Shown: positions 8,771 to 17,499 of the stretch, one piece after another
Numbering within the stretch: the first letter of the stretch is position 1
Layout: the number at the start of each line of letters is the position of its first letter
Translations under genes and position numbers: made by a program
Assembly (NCBI RefSeq): GCF_010730055.1
Contig: NZ_AP022575.1
Coordinates: forward strand, 2,728,001-2,792,000
Length of the DNA stretch: 64,000 nucleotides
Origin: Mycobacterium shinjukuense
Lineage (GTDB): Bacteria; Actinomycetota; Actinomycetes; Mycobacteriales; Mycobacteriaceae
Reading direction: 5' to 3'
Notes under the pieces: model-generated
Told to the model about the DNA's origin: nothing
Database searches by the model: none
What the model saw: only the letters and a program-made list of their open reading frames with translations

Positions 8771-9574
8771 TTAGCGCACATGCACCACGTCACCAGCCGA
8801 TATCGCGACGGTCTGACCGTCGTCGTCAACACAGAGGCGGCCCTGGTCATCGACAGCACGGGCAGTCCCGACCAACTCGTGGCCGCCGGGGAGCTGAACG
8901 CGCACGCGTGACCCGATGGTCAGACTGTGCGCGCGGTAGTTGGCCGGCAACTGGGAATCACCGCTTCGCCACTGGACGATGCGTACGCCGAGGTCTCGCA
9001 GCAACGAGCGGACAAGCTGGTTCCGATCAGGGGCCGCCACCCCGAGATCGAGCAGAGAGGTCGCTCCGGGCTCGTCAATCTCGCCGGCGGCCAGCGTGAC
9101 GTTGAGTCCCAGGCCAACCACCACGAACGGCCGCGCGACTTCGGCCAGGATGCCGGCCAGTTTGCCGTCACCGGCAAGCACGTCGTTGGGCCACTTCAGC
9201 CCCGCTTCGACCCCGGTGGCCGCGATCAGGGGAGCCACCGTGTCGACCACCGCCACCCCGGTGGCCAGCGGCAGCCAGCCCCACGCGCGGGTGGGCACAT
9301 CGGCGGCGCGCACCCCACACGACATGATGATCTGCGCCCGGGGGGCCGCCGACCATCCGCGGCCATGACGGCCCCGCCCGGCGGTCTGATGCTCGGCGAG
9401 CAGCACCACGCCGTCGATGTCCTCCCCGGCGGCCGCCCGCGCCAGCAGGTCGGCGTTGGTGGACCCGGTCTGGTCAACCACATCGAGCCGTCGCCACTGC
9501 GAGCGGGTCCCGATGAGCCCGTCACGCAGCGAGGACTCATCCAGTGGCAGTCTGAGCCGTTCGCGGTCCAACAC
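8771..9574 (-). CDS. birA: Biotin-[acetyl-CoA-carboxylase] ligase BirA
   Basis: Transfers biotin through biotinyl-AMP to the lysine of the carboxylase BCCP domain, here AccA3 (27.6 kb). The 267-aa protein has the biotin/ATP loop GRGRHGRGWSAA, the lysine motif LKWPNDVL and the C-terminal SH3-like cap, and lacks an N-terminal repressor helix-turn-helix, so it is ligase only. It is divergent from accD5, a subunit of the complex it serves. The GTG start lies 6 bases after TAGGCT. Confidence 0.93.
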   Translation of the reverse strand: MLDRERLRLPLDESSLRDGLIGTRSQWRRLDVVDQTGSTNADLLARAAAGEDIDGVVLLAEHQTAGRGRHGRGWSAAPRAQIIMSCGVRAADVPTRAWGWLPLATGVAVVDTVAPLIAATGVEAGLKWPNDVLAGDGKLAGILAEVARPFVVVGLGLNVTLAAGEIDEPGATSLLDLGVAAPDRNQLVRSLLRDLGVRIVQWRSGDSQLPANYRAHSLTIGSRVRVQLPGGHELVGTARAVDDQGRLCVDDDGQTVAISAGDVVHVR

Positions 9575-9580
9575 CGTCCC

Positions 9581-9586
9581 AGCCTA
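9581..9586 (-). promoter_or_regulatory. -10 box, leaderless start of birA
   Basis: TAGGCT on the minus strand, 6 bases before GTG 9574. It lies 30 bases from the opposing accD5 -10 box, so the two promoters share a very compact divergent region. Confidence 0.5.
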
Positions 9587-9616
9587 AGCCGCCGAGCCCA
9601 CGAATCGAGCTGCCGA

Positions 9617-9622
9617 TACCAT
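9617..9622 (+). promoter_or_regulatory. -10 box, leaderless start of accD5
   Basis: TACCAT, 8 bases before ATG 9631, with no Shine-Dalgarno between. Confidence 0.5.
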
Positions 9623-9630
9623 CGAATCCC

Positions 9631-11271
9631 ATGACAAGCGTTACCGACCACACCGCCGAGCCCGCGGCCCAGCACGCCATCGACATCCACACCACCGCGG
9701 GCAAGCTGGCGGAGCTGCACAAGCGGCGCGCGGAATCGCTGCACCCGGTCGGTGAGGCCGCGATCGAGAAGGTGCACGCCAAGGGCAAGCTGACCGCTCG
9801 GGAGCGCATCTACGCGCTGCTGGACGAGGATTCGTTCGTCGAGCTGGATGCGCTGGCCCGACACCGCAGCACCAACTTCGGCCTGGAGTCCAACCGCCCG
9901 GTCGGCGACGGCGTGGTCACCGGCTACGGCACCATCGACGGCCGCGACGTGTGCATCTTCAGCCAGGACGCCACGGTGTTCGGCGGCAGCCTGGGCGAGG
10001 TGTACGGCGAGAAGATCGTCAAGGTCCAGGAACTGGCGGTCAAGACCGGGCGCCCGCTGATCGGCATCAACGACGGCGCGGGCGCGCGCATCCAGGAGGG
10101 CGTCGTCTCGCTGGGGCTCTACAGCCGGATCTTCCGCAACAACATCCTGGCCTCCGGCGTCATCCCGCAGATCTCACTGATCATGGGCGCCGCCGCCGGC
10201 GGGCACGTGTACTCCCCCGCGTTGACCGATTTCGTGGTGATGGTCGACCAGACCAGCCAGATGTTCATCACCGGACCCGATGTCATCAAGACCGTCACCG
10301 GCGAGGACGTCACCATGGAGGAGCTCGGCGGTGCCCACACCCACATGGCCAAGTCGGGCACAGCGCACTACGTGGCATCCGGCGAGCAGGACGCCTTCGA
10401 CTGGGTTCGCGAGCTGCTGAGCTACCTGCCCCCCAACAACGCCACCGACGCCCCGCGCTACCCCGCAGCCGTTCCCGAAGGCCCCATCGAGGAGAACCTC
10501 ACCGCCGAAGACCTCGAGCTGGACACGCTCATCCCGGATTCGCCCAACCAGCCCTACGACATGCACGAGGTGGTCACCCGGATCCTCGACGACGACGAGT
10601 TCCTGGAGATACAGGCCGGTTATGCCCAGAACATCGTCGTCGGGTTCGGCCGCGTCGACGGTCGGCCGGTGGGCATTGTCGCCAACCAGCCCACGCAGTT
10701 CGCCGGGTGCTTGGACATCAACGCCTCGGAGAAGGCCGCCCGCTTCGTGCGCACCTGCGACTGCTTCAACATTCCGATCGTGATGCTGGTGGACGTTCCG
10801 GGCTTCCTGCCGGGCACCGACCAGGAATACAACGGCATCATCCGGCGCGGCGCCAAGCTGCTCTACGCCTACGGCGAGGCCACGGTTCCCAAGGTCACCG
10901 TCATCACCCGCAAGGCCTACGGCGGCGCGTACTGCGTGATGGGCTCCAAGGACATGGGCTGCGACGTCAACTTGGCGTGGCCGACCGCGCAGATCGCCGT
11001 GATGGGCGCTTCCGGCGCGGTCGGCTTCGTGTACCGCCAGCAGCTGGCCGAGGCCGCCCGCAACGGCGAGGACGTGGACGCGCTGCGGCTGCGGCTGCAG
11101 CAGGAGTACGAGGACACGTTGGTCAACCCCTACGTGGCCGCCGAACGCGGTTACGTCGACGCGGTGATCCCGCCGTCGCACACCCGCGGCTACATCGGTA
11201 CCGCGCTGCGCCTGCTGGAACGCAAGATCGCGCAGCTGCCACCCAAAAAGCATGGGAACATTCCCCTGTGA
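9631..11271 (+). CDS. accD5: Propionyl/acyl-CoA carboxylase beta chain AccD5
   Basis: Carboxyltransferase subunit that makes methylmalonyl-CoA for methyl-branched lipids, working with AccA3 and AccE5. The 546-aa protein is colinear with M. tuberculosis AccD5 (548 aa). It has the N-terminal carboxyltransferase half (GRPLIGINDGAGARIQEGV, and the GAAAGGHVYSPALTDF oxyanion region) and the C-terminal half (VDVPGFLPGTDQEYNGIIR, then AVMGASGAVGFVYR). It heads the accD5-accE5-maf cluster and faces birA. Confidence 0.97.
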   Translation: MTSVTDHTAEPAAQHAIDIHTTAGKLAELHKRRAESLHPVGEAAIEKVHAKGKLTARERIYALLDEDSFVELDALARHRSTNFGLESNRPVGDGVVTGYGTIDGRDVCIFSQDATVFGGSLGEVYGEKIVKVQELAVKTGRPLIGINDGAGARIQEGVVSLGLYSRIFRNNILASGVIPQISLIMGAAAGGHVYSPALTDFVVMVDQTSQMFITGPDVIKTVTGEDVTMEELGGAHTHMAKSGTAHYVASGEQDAFDWVRELLSYLPPNNATDAPRYPAAVPEGPIEENLTAEDLELDTLIPDSPNQPYDMHEVVTRILDDDEFLEIQAGYAQNIVVGFGRVDGRPVGIVANQPTQFAGCLDINASEKAARFVRTCDCFNIPIVMLVDVPGFLPGTDQEYNGIIRRGAKLLYAYGEATVPKVTVITRKAYGGAYCVMGSKDMGCDVNLAWPTAQIAVMGASGAVGFVYRQQLAEAARNGEDVDALRLRLQQEYEDTLVNPYVAAERGYVDAVIPPSHTRGYIGTALRLLERKIAQLPPKKHGNIPL

Positions 11272-11424
11272 GTCGAGTGAGCGGAACGAACCCGTGAAGT
11301 CGAGTGAGCGGAACGAACGAAGTGAGTGACGGGAACGAGACGAACAATCCCATCGAAGTGAGTGACGGGAACGAGACGAACAATCCGGCCCCTGTGAGTC
11401 GAGTGAGCGGAACGAACCCGTGAG
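11265..11424 (+). repeat. accD5-accE5 spacer repeat array
   Basis: GAGTGAGCGGAACGAAC occurs at 11275, 11302 and 11401. A 36-bp unit beginning GAAGTGAGTGACGGGAAC occurs twice in tandem from 11319. One frame reads VSRVSGTNEV and VSDGNETNNP. From memory, the same peptide repeats form the N-terminal extension of annotated M. tuberculosis AccE5. Here stops at 11295 (that frame) and 11327 (the frame from ATG 11252) break any continuous extension, so the array is intergenic. Confidence 0.85.
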
Positions 11425-11650
11425 CGCCGAGCCGCAGCACCCGCACGAGCCCCACATCGAGGTGCTCAAGGGCCAACCCACCGACCAGGAGCTGGCCGCG
11501 TTGGTCGCGGTGCTGGGCAGTATCGGCGGTTCGGCCCCGTCCGCTGCGCCCGAGCCCAGCCGGTGGGGGCTGCCGGTCGACAAGCTGCGGTACCCGGTCT
11601 TTAGTTGGCAGCGCATCACCCTGCAAGAAAAGACGCACATGCGCCGATGA
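11420..11650 (+). CDS. accE5: Acyl-CoA carboxylase epsilon subunit AccE5
   Basis: A 76-aa small subunit that stabilises the AccA3-AccD5 complex. The conserved core PHIEVLKGQPTDQELAALVA and the C-terminal WQRITLQEKTHMRR are intact. The annotated M. tuberculosis protein is longer because of an N-terminal repeat extension; here GTG 11420 is the only start in the frame after an upstream stop. Its stop overlaps the maf start (ATGA). Confidence 0.92.
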   Translation: MSAEPQHPHEPHIEVLKGQPTDQELAALVAVLGSIGGSAPSAAPEPSRWGLPVDKLRYPVFSWQRITLQEKTHMRR

Positions 11651-12288
11651 CCCGGCTGGTGCTGGGGTCTGCCTCCCCCGGTCGGCTCAAGGTCCTTCGC
11701 GAGGCCGGCATTGACCCGCTGGTGCTTGCCTCGGGCGTCAACGAGGACGTGGTCATCGCGGGGCTGGGGCGGGATGCCGCGCCCGCCGAGGTGGTGTGTG
11801 CGCTGGCCCGGGCCAAGGCCGAGCGCGTCGCGACAGCTGTGCACCACGCAGTCGCAGCCGATTGCGTTGTCGTTGGCTGTGATTCAATGCTCTACCTCGA
11901 CGGCCAGCTATACGGCAAGCCGGAGTCCGTCGCAGGAGCGCGGCAACAGTGGCAGGCGATGGCGGGACGCTCCGGCCAACTCTACACCGGCCATTGCGTT
12001 ATCCGGCTGCTGGACAACAGGATCGCACACTGTGTCGATGAAACATCAATGACCACAGTATATTTCGGGACTCCATCGCCCGGCGACCTCGAGGCATACC
12101 TGGCCAGCGGGGAACCGTTGCGGGCAGCGGGCGGATTCACCCTCGACGGCCTGAGCGGCTGGTTCATCGACCGAATCGACGGCGATCCGTCCAATGTGAT
12201 CGGCCTGAGCCTGCCACTGTTGCGGTCACTGGTGCAGCGGTGTGGGCTGTCGGTGGCCGCACTGTGGGCGTGGAACGCCAGCGACTGA
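11647..12288 (+). CDS. maf: Maf-like nucleoside triphosphate pyrophosphatase
   Basis: House-cleaning pyrophosphatase that hydrolyses non-canonical or excess nucleotides (dTTP/UTP-type in the family). The 213-aa protein starts MTRLVLGSASPGRLKVLREAG with the Maf signature S-A-S-x-x-R. It has VGCDSMLYLDG and KPES, and a C-terminal DPSNVIGLSLPLL. It is coupled to accE5 through an ATGA overlap and closes the operon; a terminator hairpin follows 38 bases later. Confidence 0.93.
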   Translation: MTRLVLGSASPGRLKVLREAGIDPLVLASGVNEDVVIAGLGRDAAPAEVVCALARAKAERVATAVHHAVAADCVVVGCDSMLYLDGQLYGKPESVAGARQQWQAMAGRSGQLYTGHCVIRLLDNRIAHCVDETSMTTVYFGTPSPGDLEAYLASGEPLRAAGGFTLDGLSGWFIDRIDGDPSNVIGLSLPLLRSLVQRCGLSVAALWAWNASD

Positions 12289-12326
12289 GTCGGACTAAGC
12301 TAAGCTAACGGGTCTCGCTGGTAAGT

Positions 12327-12353
12327 GGCGCTCCACGGGTTTTCGTGGGCGCC
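12327..12353 (+). terminator. Terminator hairpin after maf
   Basis: GGCGCTCCACG pairs with CGTGGGCGCC around a GGTTTT loop, with one bulged base, and is followed by TTTCC. It is well placed to end accD5-accE5-maf. The backbone stops here and the mobile island begins. Confidence 0.6.
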
Positions 12354-12435
12354 TTTCCTCTGGTCAGGGCTGGTTTTGGTGGTGGCGCAACGCCAGCGGT
12401 GTTTTGCGGGTGAAATGAGGGACGCGCATGGGATG

Positions 12436-12788
12436 TGCTCCTAGGGTTTCGGGGTTACCACACCAACCTCAACCCGGAGTTCGATCCGCGTGCGCGTCAG
12501 TACTGCATTTAACCGTCTGCTGCAGATCCCCGGGGCTTGGGTGACCGATGTGGTCATCGCCGAAGGCGACGTCGAAGTCACCCTGCGCCCCAAGGCCCGG
12601 CTGCTGCGCTGCCCGGTCGGTGTGCTTTTCTCGGTTTTCTATAATCGCCGCCGGCGCCGCTGGCGGCATCTTGACCTGGGCCGATACCGGTTGTGGCTGG
12701 TGTTTGAGATCCGGCGGGTGGAGTGCCCGGACTGCGGGGTGCGCACCGAGGAGCTGCCCTGGGCGCGTCCGGGGGCACGGCACACCCA
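12436..12788 (+). mobile_element. ISL3-family transposase N-terminal remnant
   Basis: The frame from 12490 reads as the ISL3 transposase N terminus (NRLLQIPGAWVTDVVI, then RWRHLDLGRYRLWLVF and the zinc-finger part RRVECPDCGVRTEELPWARP). The first zinc-finger pair has been replaced by unrelated residues, so it is already damaged. The match stops at about 12788 where reverse-strand IS21 sequence joins. The left end is placed only roughly; no right end exists. Confidence 0.7.
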
Positions 12789-13597
12789 CCAGCGTTGGGC
12801 GGCGGTGTGGTTGACCTTCTCCACGACGTGCCGGGCAGATCGCCACGGCCACCCCGTAGCGCTTGGCCACCCCGGCAAACGACGCCGTGACTCGGCCGCT
12901 GCCGGGGTCGCAGACGGTGGCCATCCGGTCGAACCGCCAGACTTGAGTCACCCCGCCGAGTTCGCGGGTCACTTTGTCCAGCGCAGCCACCAGGTGTGGT
13001 TGATCCTGCGACGGACGACCACGCGGCTCGCCACTTACCGGAATACGCCAGCGACCCGACCAGCGGGTGCGCGGTCTTGCCCCACCCCCAGGACTCATGC
13101 GGGTTGGGCAATTCCAGCCAATCCCACTGGGTTTCATCCCCAGGGGAGTGCGCGATGACGACGTTGGGCCGTTGTGTGGCGGTGCGGCACGCCTGGCAGA
13201 CCGGGCGCAGATTACGGGTGCGGATGTTGCGGGTCAGGCTCTGATATGACAGCCCAAACCCCAGCTCCTCAAGCTCGTCCAGCAGGGTGCGGGCCCACAA
13301 GTGCGGGTCCTCGGTCAGCCTGGCGGCGACATAGTCAACGAACGGATCGAACCGATCCGGACCCAACCGAACCCGCATCCCAGGTTTCTGTTCACCGTTG
13401 AGATATTTACGCACCGTCTTGCGGTCGAAGCGGGTGTGCCGGGCGATCGCCGAGATCGTCCAACCTCGCCGGCGTAGAGCATGTACTTCCACATCGTCCT
13501 CCCATGTGAGCATGAGAAAGCGGGCCTCCTTCGACAGGAGCTGTTGGCGTTAGACACCAGCAGCATCGACGGAGGCCCGCCCTTCTCGGCGGAGCCA
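12789..13597 (-). mobile_element. IS21-family element remnant, istA part
   Basis: The reverse frame from 13513 gives the IstA N terminus (a helix-turn-helix of the HALRRRGWTISAIARH type, then the DETQWDWLELP start of the catalytic core). A one-base loss near 13030 shifts the frame, after which QPHLVAALDKVTRELGGV and VVEKVNHTAAQRWW continue. The transposase is dead. Upstream of istA a 20-bp inverted pair (13513-13588) surrounds the left part of the element end; the rest of that end was displaced by the second IS21 copy and appears at 15807 onward. Confidence 0.75.
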
Positions 13598-13669
13598 TGT
13601 CAACGGCACTCGAAAACTGACCCCCTGGCGGCATCTGAAAATTGACCCCCTAGACCTGGCGGTTGGTGG

Positions 13670-14470
13670 TTATTCTTCGGTGGTTCCGGCTGGTGGGACG
13701 CGGCCGAGGTCGCGGTCTTTGAGCCGGTAGCTGTCGCCTTTGAGGGCGACGACTTCAGCATGGTGGACGAGGCGGTCGATCATGGCGGCAGCAACGACGT
13801 CATCGCCGCCGAAAACCTCGCCCCACCGGCCGAAGGCCTTATTGGACGTGACGATCAAGCTGGCCTGCTCATACCGGGAGGACACCAGCTGGAAGAAGAG
13901 GTTGGCGGCCTCGGGCTCAAACGGAATGTAGCCGACTTCGTCAACCACCAGGAGCGGATAGCGGCAAAGCCGGGTGAGTTCGGCGTAGATGCGCCCGGCG
14001 TGATGAGCCTCGGCGAGCCGTGCTACCCATTCGGCGGCGGTGGCGAACAGCACCCGATGACCGGCCTGACACGCGCGTATCGCCAGGCCGACCGCAAGAT
14101 GAGTCTTCCCGGTGCCAGGCGGGCCCAAAAACACGACGTTATCGCGGGCGGTGATGAAATCCAGGGTGCCCAGATGTGCGATGGTGTCGCGTTTGAGGCC
14201 ACGAGCATGCTCAAAGTCGAACTCTTCCAACGACTTCCGAGCTGGGAAGCGGGCGGCGCGGATGCGGCCCTCACCACCATGGGACTCCCGGGCTGACACT
14301 TCGCGTTGCAGGCAGGCGGCCAGGTATTCTTCGTGGCTCCAGTTCTCGGCGCGGGCGCGATCGGCCAGCCGGGACACTGACTCACGCAGGGTGGGAGCTT
14401 TCAATGCTCGTGTCAGGTAAGCGATCTCGGTGGAAACATCACGGCGCTGGGTGGCTTTGGTGGTGGGCAT
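13670..14470 (-). CDS. istB: IstB-type AAA+ ATPase of the IS21 element
   Basis: A 266-aa helper ATPase that assists target selection by the IstA transposase. The Walker A motif FLGPPGTGKTHLAVGLA is complete, and Walker B is in YPLLVVDEVGYIPFEP. IstB SVSRLADRARAENW-type N-terminal helices are present. Its ATG overlaps the istA stop by 4 bases (ATGA). Confidence 0.95.
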   Translation of the reverse strand: MPTTKATQRRDVSTEIAYLTRALKAPTLRESVSRLADRARAENWSHEEYLAACLQREVSARESHGGEGRIRAARFPARKSLEEFDFEHARGLKRDTIAHLGTLDFITARDNVVFLGPPGTGKTHLAVGLAIRACQAGHRVLFATAAEWVARLAEAHHAGRIYAELTRLCRYPLLVVDEVGYIPFEPEAANLFFQLVSSRYEQASLIVTSNKAFGRWGEVFGGDDVVAAAMIDRLVHHAEVVALKGDSYRLKDRDLGRVPPAGTTEE

Positions 14471-15708
14471 CAGGCCACCCCGCCATCGATGTCGACTCCC
14501 AGCGCGTCATCGTAGTCGCTCAGTGAGCGGACCTGCACCTGCGGCTCAACTACCGGTGATGCTGCACTGAAGTGCCGGCGGCGCAACACCTTCGCCGCCT
14601 CCACATGTGCGGGATCGGAGACCGTCTGATGGACCGCCCAGATCCGCTCGTGATCGGCGACCAGCTCACCGTCGCAGAACACATGCACCCGCTCCAGGTC
14701 GGCGCGCACCAGCACCCGATGCCCGATCACACCCGGGTGCACCGAGTAGTCGTTGGAATCGCAGCGCACATAGTGATCCCGGGGCAGCCGCAGCGAGGTG
14801 CACCACCCGGTGGCCGGCGCCACCGGCGGCAAGCTCAGCATCGCGGCCCGATCCGCGCCGATGCGATCGGTGGGCGCACAACCCAGCGCGCGGCGGGTGC
14901 GGGTGTTCACCAGCGCCAGCCAGGCGCCCAGTTGGGCGTTGAAATCGGCCGGCGCAAACACCCGCCCGGGCAAAAACGAGCGCTCCAGGTAGTCGTGGGC
15001 CCTCTCAATGAGGCCCTTGGCCTCCGGGTCGGCCGGCCGGCAGATGAGCACCTTGGCCGCCAGCGTGCCGCGGAACGCCTGACACTCAGTGGTCAACTCC
15101 GACCGCCCGCCGCGCCAGCGCCCGATCGCGCCCTCGCCATCCCACACCAACACCCGCGGCACCGCCCCCAACGCCTCGATCAGCCGCCACCAGCCGGCGA
15201 ACAGGTCCTCGGCACACCTGCTGGGCAGCAGCATCACCAACAGCCAGCGCGAATAGGCGCACACCATGGTCAGCACCGGCAACTGTTTGGCCGTGCGGGT
15301 CTGCCCGAACCCTACCGGCAACTCGATCGGCGGAAACCAGAAGTCGCACTGGGCAATTTCGCCTGCCACATACGTGGTGCGCGACGCCGGGTCCGGCGGC
15401 AGATACACCGGGCGCAGCTCGGCCACCCGCGCCGAGAGCACCCGAATCGAGCGCTCCCAGCCGATCCGCTCGGCGATCACCGTCGCCGGCATCGTCGGAT
15501 AGGCCTGCAACAACTCCCGGATCCGCGGCTCAACCGCATCAACGATCCAACCCTGCGGTGCCCGTTCATATTTGGGCTGCTGGTTTGATTCCAACGCTGA
15601 CTTCACCGTGTTCTTGGAAATCCCCAGCACCCGGGCGATCATCTTGATCGGCAAACCCTCCGCGCGATGCAATCGCCGAATCTCAGCCCAATCTTCCACA
15701 GTCAACAT
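14470..15708 (-). CDS. istA: IstA transposase of the IS21 element
   Basis: A 412-aa DDE transposase. The N-terminal helix-turn-helix (LPIKMIARVLGISKNTVKSAL) precedes the catalytic core with Asp in QCDFWFPP, Asp in VLVWDGEGAIG and Glu in EAKGLIERAHDYLE, and ends with a Mu-type beta-barrel (HYVRCDSNDYSVHPGVIGHRV). The frame opens from 15762, but ATG 15708 with GAAGGG just upstream and the family start MLTVEDWAEIRRL is preferred. Confidence 0.93.
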   Translation of the reverse strand: MLTVEDWAEIRRLHRAEGLPIKMIARVLGISKNTVKSALESNQQPKYERAPQGWIVDAVEPRIRELLQAYPTMPATVIAERIGWERSIRVLSARVAELRPVYLPPDPASRTTYVAGEIAQCDFWFPPIELPVGFGQTRTAKQLPVLTMVCAYSRWLLVMLLPSRCAEDLFAGWWRLIEALGAVPRVLVWDGEGAIGRWRGGRSELTTECQAFRGTLAAKVLICRPADPEAKGLIERAHDYLERSFLPGRVFAPADFNAQLGAWLALVNTRTRRALGCAPTDRIGADRAAMLSLPPVAPATGWCTSLRLPRDHYVRCDSNDYSVHPGVIGHRVLVRADLERVHVFCDGELVADHERIWAVHQTVSDPAHVEAAKVLRRRHFSAASPVVEPQVQVRSLSDYDDALGVDIDGGVA

Positions 15709-15806
15709 TCCCTTCGGCCCTCCTGGCTCGGGTAGAGCCAGTCCACCCGACCAGGGGGTCAAAATTCGGGTGCCGCGCCGGGGTCAGTTTTCACGTGCCG
15801 TCGACA

Positions 15807-15860
15807 AGCCACACGGAATTTCGATGAGCGTCAGTGGGGAATTTCAGTGAGCGCGGTTAG
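15807..15860 (-). mobile_element. Displaced end of the first IS21 remnant
   Basis: GGAATTTC is followed by (A/G)TGAGCG twice, near 15815 and 15838, a multiple terminal repeat as seen at IS21 ends. Removing the inner IS21 and one AGCCA joins this to 13597, restoring the 5' end of the decayed istA copy at 12789-13597. The remaining ~90 bases up to 15952 show nothing recognisable. Confidence 0.5.
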
Positions 15861-15952
15861 CCAGCAGGTAGTACGAACGAAATTCTTGATGTTCCAAACC
15901 GTTTGAGCGTCGCTCGAGGGTGCTGGTACTGACCGGGGGGCCGGTGACCTGC

Positions 15953-17209
15953 CTAGTTGTTTGTCGGGGGTGGTTGCGGCTGGAATGGTTCATACCACCA
16001 CCAGTCGGCGCGCTCGCCGGTGGGTCCGGGGCAGGGCGCTACGGCGGGCGGGGGTTTCTTCGGTGGGCGGGCTAGCGATCCTGCGCTCAGTGGCCGGCCC
16101 ACGCTGTCGGTGATGGTGAGGCTGGGTGCGGGTCCGGTGATGGTGATGATGCCTCGATGGTGCAGCCGGTGGTGATAGGGGCAGACCAGCACCAGGTTGG
16201 CCAGCTCGGTGGCCCCACCGTCTTCCCAGTGCCGGATGTGATGGGCGTGCAGACCCCGGGTAGCGCCGCAGCCTGGAACCGCGCACGTGGGATGGCGGTG
16301 CTCAAGCGCACGGCGAAGCCGGCGGTTGATCTGGCGGGTCGCTCGACCGGAACCGATGACCTCACCGTCACGCTCGAACCAGACCTCATAGGTGGCATCA
16401 CACATCAGGTACCGGCGTTCAGACTCCGATAGCAGCGGACCCAGGTGCAGCGCAGCGGCGCGCTCCTGCACGTCCAGATGCATCACCACGGTGGTGTGCT
16501 GGCCGTGCGGCCGGCGGGCCACCTCGGCGTCCCACCCCGCCTTGACCAGGCGCATAAACGCCTCGACATTGCCCGGCAACGGGGGCCGTTGATCTGACGG
16601 GCGGTCGCGATTGTCGTGATCGCGGCGCCACTCGGCGATCAGCGCATCAAGATGAGACCGCAGTGCCGCGTCGAACTTCGCCGCGTCCAGGTGGGGAAGT
16701 TTGATCCGCCAGCAACTGAACTCCTCATCGGTGCTCTTGGTGATCGAGGGCTGCGGTTGCGGCCGAGAATCGGGTGCGGGTTCGGGTCGCGGTTCCAGCT
16801 TGAGCGCGGTGCGCAGCTGGCTGACCGTGGCGACCCCGGCCAGCTCCGCATAGTGCGCATCGGATCCCTCGCCCGCTCGCGCCGCGATGACCCCGACCTG
16901 ATCCAGCGACAACCGGCCCTCCCGCATGCCCTGGGCGCAGCGCGGAAGCTCCTGCAGCCGACGCGCCACGGTGGCGATCGTGTGAGCGTTCCCCGACGAC
17001 GAGCCCATCTTCCAAGCCACCAACGCCGCCACCGACCGCGCCCCCGTCGCACCCCACAGCTCGTCGCGATCCAGCTCGGCCACGATCTCCACGATGCGCC
17101 CATCAATCGCGTTGCGCTGACCGGCCAACTCCGCCAACTCCTCGAACAGCACCTCCAGGCGCTGGGCAGGGCTCACTGCCGTAGCACCGGGCGATGCGGT
17201 CAAGGACAT
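15953..17209 (-). CDS. REP13E12-type DUF222/HNH endonuclease-domain protein
   Basis: A 418-aa member of the 13E12 repeat family common in mycobacteria. DUF222 spans roughly residues 15-290; the HNH domain follows with CAVPGCGATRGLHAHHIRHW and CPYHHRLHH, including the paired histidines and zinc-type cysteines. The C terminus is proline-rich. In M. tuberculosis such genes sit in mobile REP13E12 repeats; function is unproven. The gene is intact and lies between two IS remnants. Confidence 0.88.
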   Translation of the reverse strand: MSLTASPGATAVSPAQRLEVLFEELAELAGQRNAIDGRIVEIVAELDRDELWGATGARSVAALVAWKMGSSSGNAHTIATVARRLQELPRCAQGMREGRLSLDQVGVIAARAGEGSDAHYAELAGVATVSQLRTALKLEPRPEPAPDSRPQPQPSITKSTDEEFSCWRIKLPHLDAAKFDAALRSHLDALIAEWRRDHDNRDRPSDQRPPLPGNVEAFMRLVKAGWDAEVARRPHGQHTTVVMHLDVQERAAALHLGPLLSESERRYLMCDATYEVWFERDGEVIGSGRATRQINRRLRRALEHRHPTCAVPGCGATRGLHAHHIRHWEDGGATELANLVLVCPYHHRLHHRGIITITGPAPSLTITDSVGRPLSAGSLARPPKKPPPAVAPCPGPTGERADWWWYEPFQPQPPPTNN

Positions 17210-17499
17210 GACCTCATCATCGCAGCCCGGTCTGACAAGTCTGGGCAGCCGATCCGCGCCGGGGCAATGCCGTCATCACCCGCGAAGAGATGCTCGGCCC
17301 CGGCTCCTTCGACGGTGCGGGCACACCAAATCCAGCACCGCCTGATGAGCGGCCACTCGGCAGCCGCAGCCTTCAATGCAGCCAACCGGGGCTCAACTAT
17401 GGGCGCCCAACCACGGTGCTCGATCCAGCGCGATCCAACAACGCCAACCACACGATCCGCACCGCGCTCGGCCCCGAGACGGTCCTCACTTTGCTGGCT
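17210..17499. other. Unassigned spacer in the mobile island
   Basis: About 290 bases between the 13E12 gene and the IS3 remnant. Both strands have short open frames without recognisable domains. No repeats, promoter or RNA structure could be assigned. Confidence 0.4.

Larger units (their letters stand above)
13598..15806 (-). mobile_element. Intact IS21-family insertion sequence
   Basis: A 2,209-bp element. Its left end starts TGTCAACGGCAC and its right end, read on the minus strand, starts TGTCGACGGCAC; the inverted similarity runs for about 55 bases and includes two GAAAA(C/T)TGACCCC-type repeats on the left. The flanks AGCCA (13593-13597) and AGCCA (15807-15811) form a 5-bp target duplication. 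Both genes, istA and istB, are open, so this copy could be active. Confidence 0.92.

Noticed and set aside
11265..11424. Repeat array as a CRISPR
   Set aside because: Units are contiguous without variable spacers, and no cas genes are present; the same holds for the 58-bp and 55-bp arrays.
10174..11847. 557-codon minus-strand frame across accD5, accE5 and maf
   Set aside because: It is antisense to three well-recognised genes and has no recognisable domain.
13513..13588. Inverted pair as a terminator
   Set aside because: It lies upstream of the decayed istA at the element end and has a long loop without a T run; better explained as IS end structure.
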